Below are positions 22,871-35,161 of a stretch of DNA of 64,000 bases, in pieces. The notes under the pieces were generated by a model that saw nothing but the letters and a program-made list of their open reading frames with translations, was not told the origin of the DNA and ran no database searches. The stretch is from positions 1 through 64,000 of the forward strand of contig JACVRA010000189.1 of the NCBI GenBank assembly GCA_019828545.1, read 5' to 3'. Source of the DNA: Paracamarosporium sp. OC-R06-R3 (lineage: Eukaryota; Ascomycota; Dothideomycetes; Pleosporales; Didymosphaeriaceae). The position numbers and the translations under genes are program-made. Each line of letters opens with the position of its first letter. Positions within the stretch are counted from its first letter, which is position 1.

Positions 22871-23770
22871 ATCGAAAAAGCAGATAATAGAACTAAGAGG
22901 AACGCTACTTTCGGCGAGACAGAGGCTTGACAAGCTTATAGTGAGTCCAACATCAATACGATCTTATACCTCAACCTCGGTTTTCACACGTGCGCGTCTT
23001 TGCAATTGTAGTGGATTGGTGTGCCGATAAACGAGAACTCGTGGTATAACGATTGGCCCAAGGTAATTGCAGGGCAGCGGAAAGACAAGGTATACGAAAT
23101 AAGCATGGTGATCTCCCGGAGTGTCAGTCGCTTCTAGCCGTAGGGTCGAACTAAAGGTATTAAGTCGCCAGAATAGGAAGGTGATTATATTACACGGAGT
23201 TGCTGGCGAACCACATCGCTCGCATTAGCACACCCCCCATAGATGATAATTGCGTAGGTACGCAGCTTAGGTTGAGGCATGCTCAGTGCTGTAAGGCAAG
23301 ACGAAACTATCCCGTGAACTACTCACTTGTACCTCGAAAAACAACGAAGCTATTCGTTCTCACTCTTGATTCACGGAGAGATCTGCTAACGTACCACGGC
23401 CCTATCGTGATCCTTGTCCAACAAGAAGGTTCTCCTTCAGGTATAACAGAGCGTATACTGTTCATGTATGGCCATCCTTACTAGAATCAGCGGACGTGAC
23501 CTCAACTGTGATTTGCCAGATCCTAAAGAAGTGACAGAATGGCTTGACGCTATACAAAGCGGTGTAGGCTATAGGCTCAAAGAGCTTTGAGGACATCGTC
23601 GACCACTCGGTCGGATTTCGAAGGGCGTCTCGGAAGTATCAACTTGGCCGTCTTTGTTGAAATTGCTCATCGTGCAATACGCAACCGCAGCTTCGCCCAT
23701 GCATACTTATCTTCGTACCATAGACCCTATCATCAAGCTGCCGCAGTCCAACCAGACCGCAGTCAAGAGA
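22871..23770. other. Intergenic, no gene recognised
   Basis: About 900 bp between the phosphatase start and the NCS2 stop. A 94-codon frame at 23200-23484 has no domain or splice context. I see no repeats or RNA genes. Confidence 0.45.
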
Positions 23771-24965
23771 TCATATGCTTCCATTTGCAGGAATTGAAGT
23801 CTGTGGAATAGATCGTGTGCAACCGTAGCACAGTCGTCTCGCGTTGTTTGACCCAGCAGGGTCGACGTTGCCATGCTGATCGCCTCCCCATCCGTTAATG
23901 CCGAAGCGATCGTCACTTACGGGCATAGCGCAGAGATCGCATTTACGTGTCGCAGTCGCAGTAGGCGTCGCCTCGAGTTTTCCGGTAGTTCTGACAACGT
24001 TCGAAACAATGCTGGGAAAGTTTTCCTCGACTGATTCGAAGTATTGCTTCATAAGATCGTCGATAGTAGTGTTCTTCGAATTCATGAAAGCCTGCGTCGG
24101 CGCAGATTCAAGCACTATTGATGGAAGGGGGTCTCCGACTATGTCCACATACGAGACTAGTTCTTTTTTGAGGAGGTCTCGAAGAGGGTAGTTGAAGGTG
24201 AGACCAAAAGGCGACTCGCCGTCTGCTACGTGCCATGGTAGCGAGAATCCTCGCCCTTTGGCTGTCTCGGCTAGAGTCTTTTCCGCGAGTTTTGTTGTGC
24301 TGTCACCCCAGAGGACGCCTTCACAACCAATTGATTTTGCGTATTCAACGACGAGCCTAGTCCGGAGCGTGGAGATGACGTCTGCGCGCGCTGTGGCAGA
24401 CGTGAGTGATCCAAATAGACGTGCCAGCTTCTCTGCTGGAGGCAGCTCTTCTCCAACGGTTGGAGGGACTAGGTCTGACAGACCATCATTTTCCGGTACC
24501 AAGCGGAAAATGTCGTGAAGTGGCAACGACGCTATTTCATAGTCTGGATAAGCATGTCGCACTTTGGTGAGTAGATCTTGGTTGGAGGCCTGGTTCTCGG
24601 TTTTGACAAAGATCACGTTGAGTCCGAATCCAGTTCGGCCGGTCTTGCTCGTTTGGGTTTTGAGAAGATGGTCCAAGATGTGGAGGAGAGTCACGGATGA
24701 GGCGCCTAATGAGAGGGCCAGTAGCAGCTTCCGTTGACGATTGGGATCAGCATTTCGGACTCGGAAAGACTCCATGTGCTTAATCACTTTGGTGTGGACA
24801 TATCTAATGAAGCAGTCCCTTTGCCCCATTAGAAACTTTGCATTTCGCCGCCGAGAAGGGCACTCACCGGCATAGAGGGTCTTTGCGCACGACGAGAACA
24901 GCCGCATTCTCTCTGCATCGTCTGCAGGACTGGCCTGCAACATCAGAGATGGTTTTGCCTGGCAT
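23771..24965 (-). CDS. NCS2: Cytoplasmic tRNA 2-thiolation protein 2
   Basis: Two exons (24965-24868, 24818-23771) give 381 residues. The N-terminal CRRC pair and the downstream Cys of RDCFIRYVHTKV match the zinc-binding N-terminus of NCS2/CTU2, and the C-terminus has the second set (CDLCAMPVSD and CYGC). Between them lies the PP-loop-like ATPase fold, with LALSLGASSVTLLHIL in place of the SGGxDS P-loop and the family signature EGVLWGDSTTKLAEKTLAE. NCS2 partners with NCS6 and the URM1 sulfur carrier to thiolate the wobble uridine (mcm5s2U34) of Lys, Gln and Glu tRNAs in the cytosol. A longer frame starting near 25381 overlaps the neighbouring gene and is not the real start. It is head to head with PTM1. 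Confidence 0.93.
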
Positions 24966-25287
24966 GGCTGCGGTGTTGATCTGGCGAAGCGAAGGATGCG
25001 GGATGCGTCATGTGGGTGTGGGTGAATTTTGGCTGCTGCGCCACAACAGGCAACAGCCACCGACGCCAATGCTCGGTGATGTGGATCCAGCGAGCCGCGA
25101 CGCCGCGTCAAGCTCCAGTTGTCAGCGCGCTCCGCTGCAACCCCCCAAACCTCGACAATCGCATGCGATTCTATGCCTTCCGCCACGTAGCTCCCCGTCG
25201 CCGCTGAATTCCACGCCGAACCCTCCCCGAGAAACTCCACCGTGGTTCCGCCGCCTCCGCGCCAGCTGGCCTCTAGGCTGAGGCACC
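24966..25287. promoter_or_regulatory. Head-to-head promoter, NCS2 / PTM1
   Basis: 322 bp of GC-rich sequence between two divergent housekeeping genes. It must carry both core promoters. I recognise no specific site. Confidence 0.4.
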
Positions 25288-27099
25288 ATGAAGCTGGCAT
25301 TGCGGACCGCCGGGCTGCTCCTGCTGTCAACGCTTTCGGCAGTAGCGGCCATCGATGTGGTTCTTGTGTGTGACTTTCCATCTATCTCGGCTTCCTGTGG
25401 CTAATGAATTGCAGACGCAAGACGATCAACAGAAATGCTCGGGCATGTACAGCAAGAAGTCCTGGGGTGGCCCGATCGATCCCTTCATTGAAGTCAAATT
25501 CGTAGACACGGACAAGAACAAGGAGCTGAAGGACCCCACCGTCAGCGTTATAGTATGGGAGTGGAAAGATTCAGCGCTGCTTGGGAAGCAGTCCGGTGAT
25601 CAGGTTCGTCGCATTGCGCACTTCTCCGCAAACACAGGACAAGCTGACCATGACACAGCTCATGTACATCTGCGACGACCAGAGCATAAAAGGCAATCTT
25701 TGCAATGAGACACACAAAGCAGAGTGGATACTTGCCGACGACTACGAGACCAAATCGAAGAACCTCATCCGCACTGAAGCGATCAAGCTCGACAAGAAGA
25801 AGCCCATCAACTACCCCAACAAGGACAACGCAGAAAAAGTAGCGCTGAAAACGGGCTACTACTGCGTCGCCACCTACCCGTTCACGGAAAACGTCCAGTA
25901 CGAAGCCATCGTAACGTTCCGCAACGCTTATGGAGAGTTGCCTGCCGCCCAGATACCAAAATTGCCTTTCTACGGCGGCATAACGATTGCATACTTTGTG
26001 GTTAGCATCTTCTGGGGTTTCTTATACTTCCAGCACCGCCACGACATCCTCGCTGTGCAGAATTACATTACGGCCATCCTCGTGTTCCTGGTCTTGGAGA
26101 TGTTGATGACCTGGGGCTTCTACGACTACCAGAACCGCCATGGCAACAACCTGGGCGCCAAAGTCCTCATGATTGTAGTTGCTGTCCTGAACGCTTTCCG
26201 GAATTCCTTCTCGTTCTTCCTACTGCTGATCGTGTGCATGGGATACGGTGTAGTCAAACATACCCTGGGCAAAACGATGATCATTGTGAGATGGCTGGCC
26301 GTGGCGCACTTTGTTTTTGGCGTAGTCTACGCTATTGCATCTCTTACCATTCGGCCAGATGATGCAGGTCCGCTTGTGCTACTGGTCATTCTTCCGCTCT
26401 CCGCGACCCTCACGGCCTTCTACATCTGGACCCTCAATTCATTGAACCTTACGATGAAGGATCTCATGGAGCGCAAGCAGCACGTCAAGGCTGACATGTA
26501 CAAGAAACTGTGGTGGTGCATCCTTACAAGCATCGTCGTCATCTTTGGTTTCTTCTTCCTCAACAGCTTCACATTTGCCGGCGTATCGAGCCCAGACTTT
26601 GCGCCTTCACATTGGCAGACGAGGTGGTTTGTTTTGGACGGCTGGCTAAATTTGGTATACTTTGCGGATGTCTGCTTTGTTGCGTACATGTGGAGGCCTA
26701 CAGCAAACAACAGGAGGTTTGCCATGAGCGACGAGGTAAGATATTATACTTTCAAGCCGATAGAACGTTATTCTAACGTGATTGCAGATTGCACAAGATG
26801 ATGAAGGCTTCGAGATCGCTTCGCTACGCGACTCCTTTGACGAGGAAGAAGGTAATGGGCCAGCGGCATACGACCCTGCGCCTAGGCACCGCAGCCCTGC
26901 ACCCTTCAATCGCGATGCTTCACCATTGCCTGCCCCGAAGCCACAGAAGCCCGTTGTCCCGCCTAGAGAAAGCTTGGACGGCGACACCATCTTCGCAGTT
27001 GGCGAGGACGACAAGTGGAGCGATGACGAAGATTTGGAGCCCGGAAGCGGCGACGACGAGCGAGAAAGACTAACGTCAAATACCAGGAAGAACGACTAG
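25288..27099 (+). CDS. PTM1: PTM1-like seven-transmembrane protein (GOST family)
   Basis: Four exons (25288-25365, 25415-25603, 25659-26735, 26788-27099) encode 551 residues. A signal peptide (MKLALRTAGLLLLSTLSAVA) leads into a luminal domain with paired Cys residues (ICDD, NLCNETH, YYCVATYPF). The lung-seven-transmembrane core follows, starting at YGGITIAYFVVSIFWGFLYF; its segments include NSFSFFLLLIVCMGYGVV and TSIVVIFGFFFLNSF. The cytosolic tail is acidic and proline-rich. Yeast Ptm1 and animal TMEM87/GPR107 relatives sit in the Golgi and endosomes and act in trafficking. The Golgi location is by homology. Confidence 0.92.
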
Positions 27100-27586
27100 G
27101 TAAGACAGACCGTGGAAAGAAAAGAGTCATGTGCATCAGGTCATTGGTGTGCTTAGATCTGCTGGATGGGACGTTCAGCGATGGCGTCAGGATAGGATAC
27201 GATTTGTGCATTGCTTGATATCAGTATTTGTACTGTACTATGTATGTGCGGCGCCGTTTGGAGGCATCCATTATTGGCGTCGCGAATCTCATTACTTTCT
27301 ATCACGATTTACGTTCTACCTTGAAATAGTTTTCTCATGCTTGCACCGCATGCTGCCTCGAGAAATGCTGCGATTGCTGTCTACGTCTGAGAGTGAGGTA
27401 TTTGTATTCTAGTAGGTGGGTGGATGCTGCTTCCTCACGCAAACGCACATGACCACGCGTACCTTCCTCCCTCACTCACTGCAAGCAGGCAGACGCGTCG
27501 CGTCAGTCAAAATCCCCTCTACTTTATCATCCTACACACACACACTTCCACCTCACCTGCAATTTGGAACGGTAAATCGAAGCTGT
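27100..27586. other. Intergenic with a small CA repeat
   Basis: 487 bp between PTM1 and the next gene. A (CA)6-type microsatellite lies near 27533-27545, shortly before the next start. The reading frame of the next gene is open upstream to 27416, but the ATG at 27587 starts a proper hydrophobic N-terminus. Confidence 0.4.
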
Positions 27587-28962
27587 ATGGCTAGTTTCTT
27601 GCCTTTTCTCGCAACACTACTTATTAGCTACAAGTTCTCTTCGTACCCTGGTGTCGCTCTTGGTATATATACCGGGCTCGGCACCCTTTGTGTCATTTTC
27701 GTCGGCATCTACTGCGTCACGTACTTGCGAACGCGCTCATACAGACAGGTCTACGGGCAGATTGTCAGTGGGAGAATGGATTGTGAGTACCACCCTTTCG
27801 GCCTTTTCACTGCTCTTGGGGGGTTAGAGGGGAATATGAGGTTGAGTCGGAGTGCGAGCTGACATTACACAGCCAGCGTGCCTGTCAAAGATCGTCCGGG
27901 CGTTATGATTGGGGCTTGGGGCTTCGGATTCTTCGAGAGCGATCATGACTATGATGTTGCTGATCACCTGGGAGCGGATATGGGGATCAGCAAGTACAGT
28001 TCAAGTGAGTGGTTTATCTTTACTGTCGTCTTAGCATCTTGTTATAACTGTTGATGATTCTGAGTACTCACTGAACTACAGACCGGAAAATGCAAGATTC
28101 TCTGCTCAGTCCGAAGAACCGCGCCTTCATCGTCAAGCATATCCAGCAGCCTACCGAGCTCGATAGGGTTTTCAAGAAATATCATGACATGCTCAAAGAC
28201 TACAAGGTCATCGATATCAAAGCTACGCGCAAGGAAGCAGAGATGATCGATTCGCCGCGTTACTATATTTTCCTGCTGGGCCTACTTGCTATGCAGCTTG
28301 GCTGTACGCTTTCGAGGAAGCATCTGCGCTGGATGAAGGCCAACTGGAACGGCTGTCTGTTCATGTACGAGCGGCGTGATCAGGCCAAAATGGCGGCATT
28401 CGAGTACCGGAATGGAAAGTCGCTCAAGCTAGGCAGCAAGACGCTGCATGAGAAGATGATGACCATGAATGCCAATGAGCGTGAGTGGGGGTTTTCCATA
28501 CTCTAGTACTGGGGCGAAACTTCACGCCTACACATTTGTTTAGTGACTTTCTGATCAGACTAACCATCATTAGAGGTCAATGTTCCGAACAATGCAGTCC
28601 AAGTCTCCATTATGAGGATGCATCTTGACAACGAGGTCGCCAAGGGGAAAGGTGCCACCGCTACAAAGGGGGCAGACATCAGCAATGCTTTCGCCAACGA
28701 GACTAGCATCGCTGCTCTGGAGCAAGCCGCCACCGAGAAAGCGAAGAATTGTGCCGTGGACGAAACCAGCGATGAGTCCGAGACGTCTAAGTCTGCCGCT
28801 CAAGACAGTGAAATCAAGATCATGCAGTGGGCCTCTCACCAGGGCGGCTGGGATCGTCTCGAACAGTATGGGCGCGACACTTCCGGCACATCTGTCAACA
28901 ATGTCAGCAGGGAGGAGATGACCAAACTGCTCGGTGATCTCATCAACAAAGGCAAGATCTGA
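27587..28962 (+). CDS. Two-TM protein with a GAWGFGFFESD motif, unknown function
   Basis: Four exons (27587-27782, 27873-28004, 28082-28480, 28574-28962) sum to 371 residues. The N-terminus has two hydrophobic helices (FLPFLATLLISYKFSS and LGTLCVIFVGIYCVTYL). After them comes MIGAWGFGFFESDHDYDVAD, which looks like the opening motif of the bacterial DUF4259 family (GAWGxGxFxND). The middle is basic and helical (SRKHLRWMKANWNGCLF), with another hydrophobic stretch (YIFLLGLLAMQLG). The C-terminal part is hydrophilic and ends in a helix (NVSREEMTKLLGDLINKGKI). I do not recognise a function. It is likely a membrane protein exposing a soluble domain. The exon model is well supported by clean GTGAGT donors. 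Confidence 0.75.
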
Positions 28963-29384
28963 TATAAGTACAGCACTTCGTCAGGGGGTTCGGACTGGTA
29001 ATACAATGTCTCGTGTTGGTACGCTAGTACTGTATCAGGCTATTGCTTCACTAGGGATAGCATGCATGCATTATCGACTGGTCGTGGGTTTCTGTTTCGG
29101 GGGTTCCATCTGAGAGTGTTATGGTGTAGTGTATATATACATTACATGACGATACATCGATACGACAGACAAGTCAAATTCAACCAATCTGATACATTTT
29201 ACGTTCTCGGCCTGAGGCGTATCCTCCCACCATGGGAGTTAATCCCATGTCATTGAGGTGCTTACTCTTCATTTGAGCAGGGTTACGTAGGGCTAACTGT
29301 ACTATCTCCGCCGCTAAGCGCTAAACGCCGCCTAGTTCCCAGTGTTTTCGTCACATCTTCGCGTTACTCTTTGACATCGCCATA
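28963..29384. other. Intergenic upstream of IBA57
   Basis: 422 bp. No coding exon. A GC-rich palindrome-like tract (CCGCCGCTAAGCGCTAAACG) lies about 70 bp before the IBA57 start and may belong to its promoter. Confidence 0.35.
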
Positions 29385-30788
29385 ATGGCTTCAGTCGTTG
29401 CGCGCAGCACTCCGCACAGGGCACCAACCATCTGTGAGGCTTGCCTCAGCCATTTTACAGCGCCGCGCATATCTGCCCCTGGCTCTTTTCGCTTCTTCTC
29501 TTCCAACACCCGTACCATTCCGCGGCGCCAACCCCTCGACCGCGAACGTGCTTTCTACCAGTCCTCCACACCATGCACCGGCTTACACAGCACACGAGCG
29601 AAACAACAAAGATACGGCTCCACTCAAAGCGTACCATCCCAATCCGAGCCCCCGTTCCTTACCCGCACGCCACCTGAGCCCGGGTCATCGCCCGGTGCAG
29701 AATGCGCCAGACTCGCGCACCGCCGCCTAATAGCTCTCTCCGGCCCCGACGCAGCGAAGTTCCTGCAGGGTCTCATAACGAATAATGTCGATCCCGAACG
29801 AGAGCAGCCGTTCTACGCGGCGTTCCTCGATGCGCGGGGTAGAATGCTGTGGGACGTGTTCATCTGGACGTATCCGAACGTACAACATGAGCAGGGCATG
29901 GCGGGAGGCGATTGGGCGTGTTACATAGAGGTGGATGCCGGCGAAGTTGAGGCGGTAGTCAAGCATCTCAAACGGCATAAACTGCGGAGTAAGATTAGCA
30001 TTAGAATTGTAGAGGGTTCTGATAAAGAGGACAGCGCCGAGAATCTGCAGGTGTGGGCTAGCTGGGGCCCTGACAAGGCAATCGGCTCGTCCTACAAGGA
30101 GATCGCGACAGTCCCAGACCCGCGCTTCATCAGCAACGGCTTCACAATGCGGCGCTCGCTACTCCGGCCGCACGCAAGCGCTGCGCTACCCTGGGATTGC
30201 ACCTCCGCAAATCTCGACGAGTACACGCGCCTCCGGTACACATACGGCATTCCCGAAGGACAAGCGGAGATACCGAGAGAGACCGCGCTGCCGATGGAAT
30301 ACAACGTCGATCTCAGCGCAGGCATAGACTTTAAGAAAGGCTGCTACGTAGGCCAGGAGCTCACCATCCGCACGAAGCACACGGGCATCGTGCGGAAGCG
30401 GATTCTACCCATTGAACTCTCCGCCGGTGCAGCCTCAGAAGACTCCACGTCCCAAATCCCGACGTTCGACCCGCACAACCTATCCCTAGACCCATTGCTC
30501 TTCGACTCAGCGGATATAAAGCAGCTCGATGAAGAAGGCGGCGTTAAGAAGGGAAGAGCGGCTGGGAAACTGGTTAGTGTGTGCGGGAACGTGGGGCTTG
30601 CGCTATGTAGGTTAGAAATGATGACGAGCATGAAGGTTAGTGCTGAGGGGGGGAGTTGGAGGCCGGGCATGCGGTTTGGACTGGCTGATAGGAACGGCTA
30701 TGCTGTAAAGATTAGGCCGTTTGTTAGGGAGGAGTGGGTCGGGAGGGTGAGGGCGCTGTGGGATAAGGGGGGAAAGGTGAGGGTATGA
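29385..30788 (+). CDS. IBA57: Mitochondrial iron-sulfur assembly factor IBA57/CAF17
   Basis: A single exon encodes 467 residues. The first ~100 residues are rich in Ser, Arg and Thr and poor in acid, as expected for a mitochondrial targeting sequence. The aminomethyltransferase-like (GcvT) fold begins near RRLIALSGPDAAKFLQGLIT. The signature of the YgfZ/IBA57 family, KKGCYVGQELTIRTKHTG, sits near residues 317-334 with the conserved Cys. IBA57 works with ISA1 and ISA2 in the matrix to make 4Fe-4S clusters for lipoate synthase, aconitase and others. The family identification is secure; the exact mature N-terminus is not. Confidence 0.95.
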   Translation: MASVVARSTPHRAPTICEACLSHFTAPRISAPGSFRFFSSNTRTIPRRQPLDRERAFYQSSTPCTGLHSTRAKQQRYGSTQSVPSQSEPPFLTRTPPEPGSSPGAECARLAHRRLIALSGPDAAKFLQGLITNNVDPEREQPFYAAFLDARGRMLWDVFIWTYPNVQHEQGMAGGDWACYIEVDAGEVEAVVKHLKRHKLRSKISIRIVEGSDKEDSAENLQVWASWGPDKAIGSSYKEIATVPDPRFISNGFTMRRSLLRPHASAALPWDCTSANLDEYTRLRYTYGIPEGQAEIPRETALPMEYNVDLSAGIDFKKGCYVGQELTIRTKHTGIVRKRILPIELSAGAASEDSTSQIPTFDPHNLSLDPLLFDSADIKQLDEEGGVKKGRAAGKLVSVCGNVGLALCRLEMMTSMKVSAEGGSWRPGMRFGLADRNGYAVKIRPFVREEWVGRVRALWDKGGKVRV

Positions 30789-31398
30789 TAGTTTAAGGGG
30801 TGTAATGTATGGACGGCAACGAGCACGATACCGGAACTATCGCGTGCAAATATTGTTCTGCTCCCTGTGGTTTTCATAATGCCCGCTCGATTCTATTTCT
30901 CTCCGTGCCCGTGTCTGTCTTTCCGGCGCCTAGACACCTACATACCCTCCCTTCCTCATCCATCCATCTCCACACCACGCCACCTTCCCCTCCCCTCTAC
31001 GCCCACATTTCCACCCATACTTCCATCATACAACAACAACAACATCACCCAAACATAAATTTTCACCCCACCTCAACCATTTAAAACGCTTCAGAGCATA
31101 ACAACCAGAAGAGTTGAAGATGTTGGTGTAGGTGGGAGGTTTGGGAACGGTGGAACGCGTAGGGAGCGGTGGGGAGGGTGTATTAGAGATAGGTCAAGCT
31201 TGGAGACAGCTGACTCCTTTCGCAGACGGGATGGTGTTAGCCCGGCCAAGAAACTGAGGCAATAAACCATCTAACCAATTGCAGTACGCCGCTTAGATTG
31301 CTCACATCACGGGTTTGGCAGCCTAGCCCCGCTCTTTTGGCTAGTCATCCTCAAGCATTACACGTTCCTAACTACATGTTCTGATACAGTGTCGACCA
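30789..31398. other. Intergenic with low-complexity tract
   Basis: 610 bp between IBA57 and the HET gene. Positions about 30940-31070 form a C/A/T-rich low-complexity stretch with (CAA)n near 31031. No exon or RNA gene recognised. Confidence 0.4.
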
Positions 31399-33626
31399 AT
31401 GCCGACTTTCGCAGTGACAGAGGGCCGTCTCTGTACCAAGTGTCGGCAGATCTTTTCAGCTCAATGGGATTGGAACGATGACCAGAGAATCCATTATGCG
31501 AGTGACACGAGCTTCATTCATGCAGCAGAGAGTGGCTGTTATTTCTGTGCGTGGGCATTGAGAAGGCATCAGTGGTATAACTCGAAGCCTATTTATGGGA
31601 CCTATTACCGCACAGTGATCGATCACGTTGATAAAGATGGTTTTGTGAAAATATGGAAGCTCTATATCTGGACTTCAACGCAATCAAGCGACGACCATGA
31701 TCAGGGGCACATATTCTATAGTTGGTCCACAAAAGTTGATGGTGAGGTCCTGCGTCCGGAGTGTCTGTATCACTAATCGAATCCCTTTTACAGGTGCACG
31801 TTCAAACTTTCCTCAAAGCTGGCTGGGTAAATCCACTAGGTCAGAAGAGAGTTTCTCTCTAGCGAGAACATGGCTCGAGGATTGTAACATGAATCACCCA
31901 AGATGTAATAACGTGCCAATAGGGCCTAGGAAGCTGCCAACTAGACTTATCCGCGTTCAACAGGACGAGCATAACTCAAAGCTAACAGCCAGGATTTGTC
32001 ACGGCGACACATTGCCCTCAGAAACGCAGTATCTAAGCCTCTCACATTGCTGGGGAAAAGTTCCATTTCTCACTACGACACTTGATAGCTTAGGTTCATT
32101 TGAAGCTTCGCTGCCAGTCGAGTTACTATCAAGAACTTTTCAAGATGCGTTGCTCGCCACCGTAAAACTTGGTCTTGAGTACATATGGATTGATTCTCTC
32201 TGCATCGTACAGGATGATACTGAGGACTGGGAACGAGAATCTGGCTTGATGCACCAGGTGTATAAGAACGCTAAGTGTAACATCTCAGCTGCAGGTTTCG
32301 CCAATGGAGAAGAGGGTTTCATTCTACCCAAGCGCAGCATCGATCCGACCCCTATTTTGGCCAGAAAAATGAAGACAGCATCTCAAGAAGAGTGCGACCA
32401 TGACCAAGACGCAAAATTCCATGACGAAACGTACGTAATAACAGCTGATCTTCCGTTCGAGGAAGTACGAAAAGGCCCCCTGTTCCGTCGAGCTTGGGTT
32501 CTACAAGAACAGTTATTAGTAAGTAATAACTAATATCTAAATGAAATGACCTAACAAGTTGACCACTTGTGTTCAGGCGTCCCGCACTTTACATTTTTGT
32601 GGAAGCCAAATCTACTGGGAATGCAAGCACACTGTTGCGAGTGAAATTTGGCCCCGCGGCTGGTCTGGCACTGATCTCAAAGATCATACAAATGATGGTG
32701 TTAGTCGAGAGTATGTTTGGCAATTGAAAATCGACGACGACTTTCTATCGAAACACGTTAGTCTTCATGATCGGGTGACTAAATACGACGGCTCATAGTT
32801 TTGCCAGGAATCACCCTACCATATATGGTGCGAAATTGTCTCCCACTATTTAGACCGCGACCTCACCTTCGCTTCAGACCGTCTGCCGGCCTTGGCTGGT
32901 ATTTCAGCACAGCTCAGCTCCCTCCTTGATGATGAATGCTTGAACGGCATATGGAGGAAAGACCTCCATCGTGGGCTTCTATTCTTCCATTATCCCAACG
33001 CAAACTCTTCCACGCCAACATATGAAAATGCGCCTAGCTGGTCTTGGGCAGCTCTACACAGCAAAGTGCAGTGGTATCGTGACCTATGGACTGCTGAAGT
33101 GATACATTTCTCGAAAATTGAGGTCCTTGCGCACCAAGGGAACATACGAATACGACTCGTCGGGGTGCCTATTCAACTTTCCGATGCCTTGCACTTGGCC
33201 CAACGTTTAAAGATTTACTCCGACCTGAAAGACTTTGAACTACGACAGTGGCCAGACGGGTGGTTCCCGCAATATTTCAAGGAATCTCGCGAACAGATAT
33301 CGATCGAACACGCGAGGGGCTTCAAGACAGCGGTACAAGCGGATATTATTGTGATTATGCCCATTATATGCGTCAGATCGCGTAGATATAGAGACCGGGA
33401 GCCTGAACCTATGGTATGGTGCCTCATACTGCAATCCCGGTCTGGCTCCGAGCGCGGATTGTACCGGAGAGTGGGAGTTGCGAGATTGACTTTACCATAC
33501 ACCAAATATGCCAAAGCTGATTGGGAGATTGTTTTCGGTCATATCAAAGGACTTCAAAAACCCTTAGAGGACGGCTATTTCGAAGAGATAGATGATGAAG
33601 GAAACTATCACATAATTATTAAATAG
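31399..33626 (+). CDS. Heterokaryon incompatibility (HET) domain protein
   Basis: Four exons (31399-31741, 31794-32518, 32577-32756, 32799-33626; the third intron is only 42 nt) encode 691 residues. The HET domain lies at about residues 190-370 with its three blocks: YLSLSHCWGK, then YIWIDSLCIVQDD with an ISAAGFANGEEGF segment, and RAWVLQEQLL. The N-terminus has CTKC and CYFCAW pairs that may bind metal. HET domains trigger cell death or growth arrest on contact with a non-self partner after hyphal fusion, but most HET genes in a genome have no known allelic role. The C-terminal half is not assigned to any domain. No NACHT, ankyrin or WD repeats are seen. Confidence 0.92.
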
Positions 33627-35161
33627 AACCCAAATTGTAGGAGGGCTTTAGGAAATGTTTCATATGGTTAACAGATTTGCGGTTTGTGAACCGTGGTTGG
33701 CCCTGGAATGAAGTTGAACGATTGTTCTGTGTGTATAGTGAGACTAACGAATTACAGAGCTGGGATAAAGATTGTAAGTTTAGTAATGGCGTCGAAGAAA
33801 AAGGTGATGTCTACGATTAGTTGCCGTCATTGTATCCAATGCTCTTGTGGTAGACGGTGCCCGGTATACGAGCCACACTAGCAAACCCAACCCTATCAAC
33901 TACAGGGATAGACATCCAGTCACTACAGCTAGCCCAACAAATGAGATTCTTGGCTTCTGCACCAACATTCCTGTTGCAGAGTACATATCTCGACCAGCCC
34001 GTCGAAATATCGCATAACTTCGCTTCCGGCCATTTTCGCGGTCTCATCGATTATCATCGTATTCATCACTCCACTGATACATCGTCATTATTCAAACATC
34101 GCTGTTGACAGTGCCAGTTCCACTATTTCAGTGTTGTTGAAGCTATATAGCCAATGAAAGCGCATTCAGGTCAAGCCACATCAAAGTACTCCCCGTAAGT
34201 GTGCGACATATTGGGAATGTGTCTGAGTCATTATCATGAATGTCATAGAGGTAGGCAAATGGCAGCAGGCTGCAAAGCTGACGGTACGGTAATTCATCCT
34301 TGTCAATGGGGTTGGTCGTCTTGTTATATGGCAGCGTTGCGGTCTCCAGGAAGGACTCGTTGCCGAAGAGGGATATAGCCGCCATGGTCAACGGTCCTGA
34401 CGCACTCCAATCACGTGAATACTCCAACCCTACAAAAGTAAGTACATCTCTTCTGCGATGAAGATCAATAACGATATCGCCACTGAGTTGGATATCAGCC
34501 TCGAAATTTGGACGACGGATTGGCTACACTTACTATTCGGAGGGTGCAATGTATTTATCATTGCTTACCTCAATCACGTCATTGAACTCCCTCGAATGTT
34601 TTCAATGCAGTCTGATGATGCGATTTTGCCTCGGCCAAGCCTGCTTTGCCACACAGATAGAATCATGGGGAACGGATATTAAGTCTTTGTGGTTCGTGGG
34701 GGGTTTGTCCTCCAGACCCAGGTACCGCATTTGAGGTGCCGTTCTGGACATAACACTATACCTTGCATTAGAGATCCCGATGGCGAAGAGACTGTCAAGA
34801 CGAAGATATGATTTGCATATTCCCGAACACGCTTCAGACGCGGGTGTCCCTCACACAGGGGGTGGTTGACGCATACTGACTCGTGAACACTTGATTTACG
34901 ACAATGTGCCAAAGCAATAGTAATCTGCATGGACATGCGTAACGGAAATCTAGACATAGTACAGGAGGAAAAGCTCACCGATAGTGCACTGACACAGAAG
35001 CGATGCTGTGCACAAACGTGAGACCGCATAGGTAAGTTGATCCGGGCGTGCCAAAACGTTTATGTATAACCTCATAAGCAGGAAAGCCATACTTTTCTTT
35101 CCCCTAACCTACGGAAAGGGTATTAATTACTGAGTCACGAGTAAAGTATCAATCAAGGTAG
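33627..35161. other. Intergenic, possible relic exon on the minus strand
   Basis: About 1.5 kb. A 94-codon open stretch on the minus strand (34427-34143, with a TTTTGTAG acceptor-like sequence just before it) reads LPYRQLCSLLPFAYLYDIHD and could be an exon or relic, but no partner exon with coding character is found upstream. Otherwise nothing recognised. Confidence 0.35.

Noticed and set aside
23771..25381. NCS2 start extended to 25381
   Set aside because: The extension overlaps the PTM1 signal-peptide exon; the ATG at 24965 plus a small intron gives the proper zinc-binding N-terminus.
27416..27587. Earlier start for the GAWGFGFF protein
   Set aside because: The upstream extension is low-complexity and spans the CA repeat; the ATG at 27587 begins a clean membrane segment.
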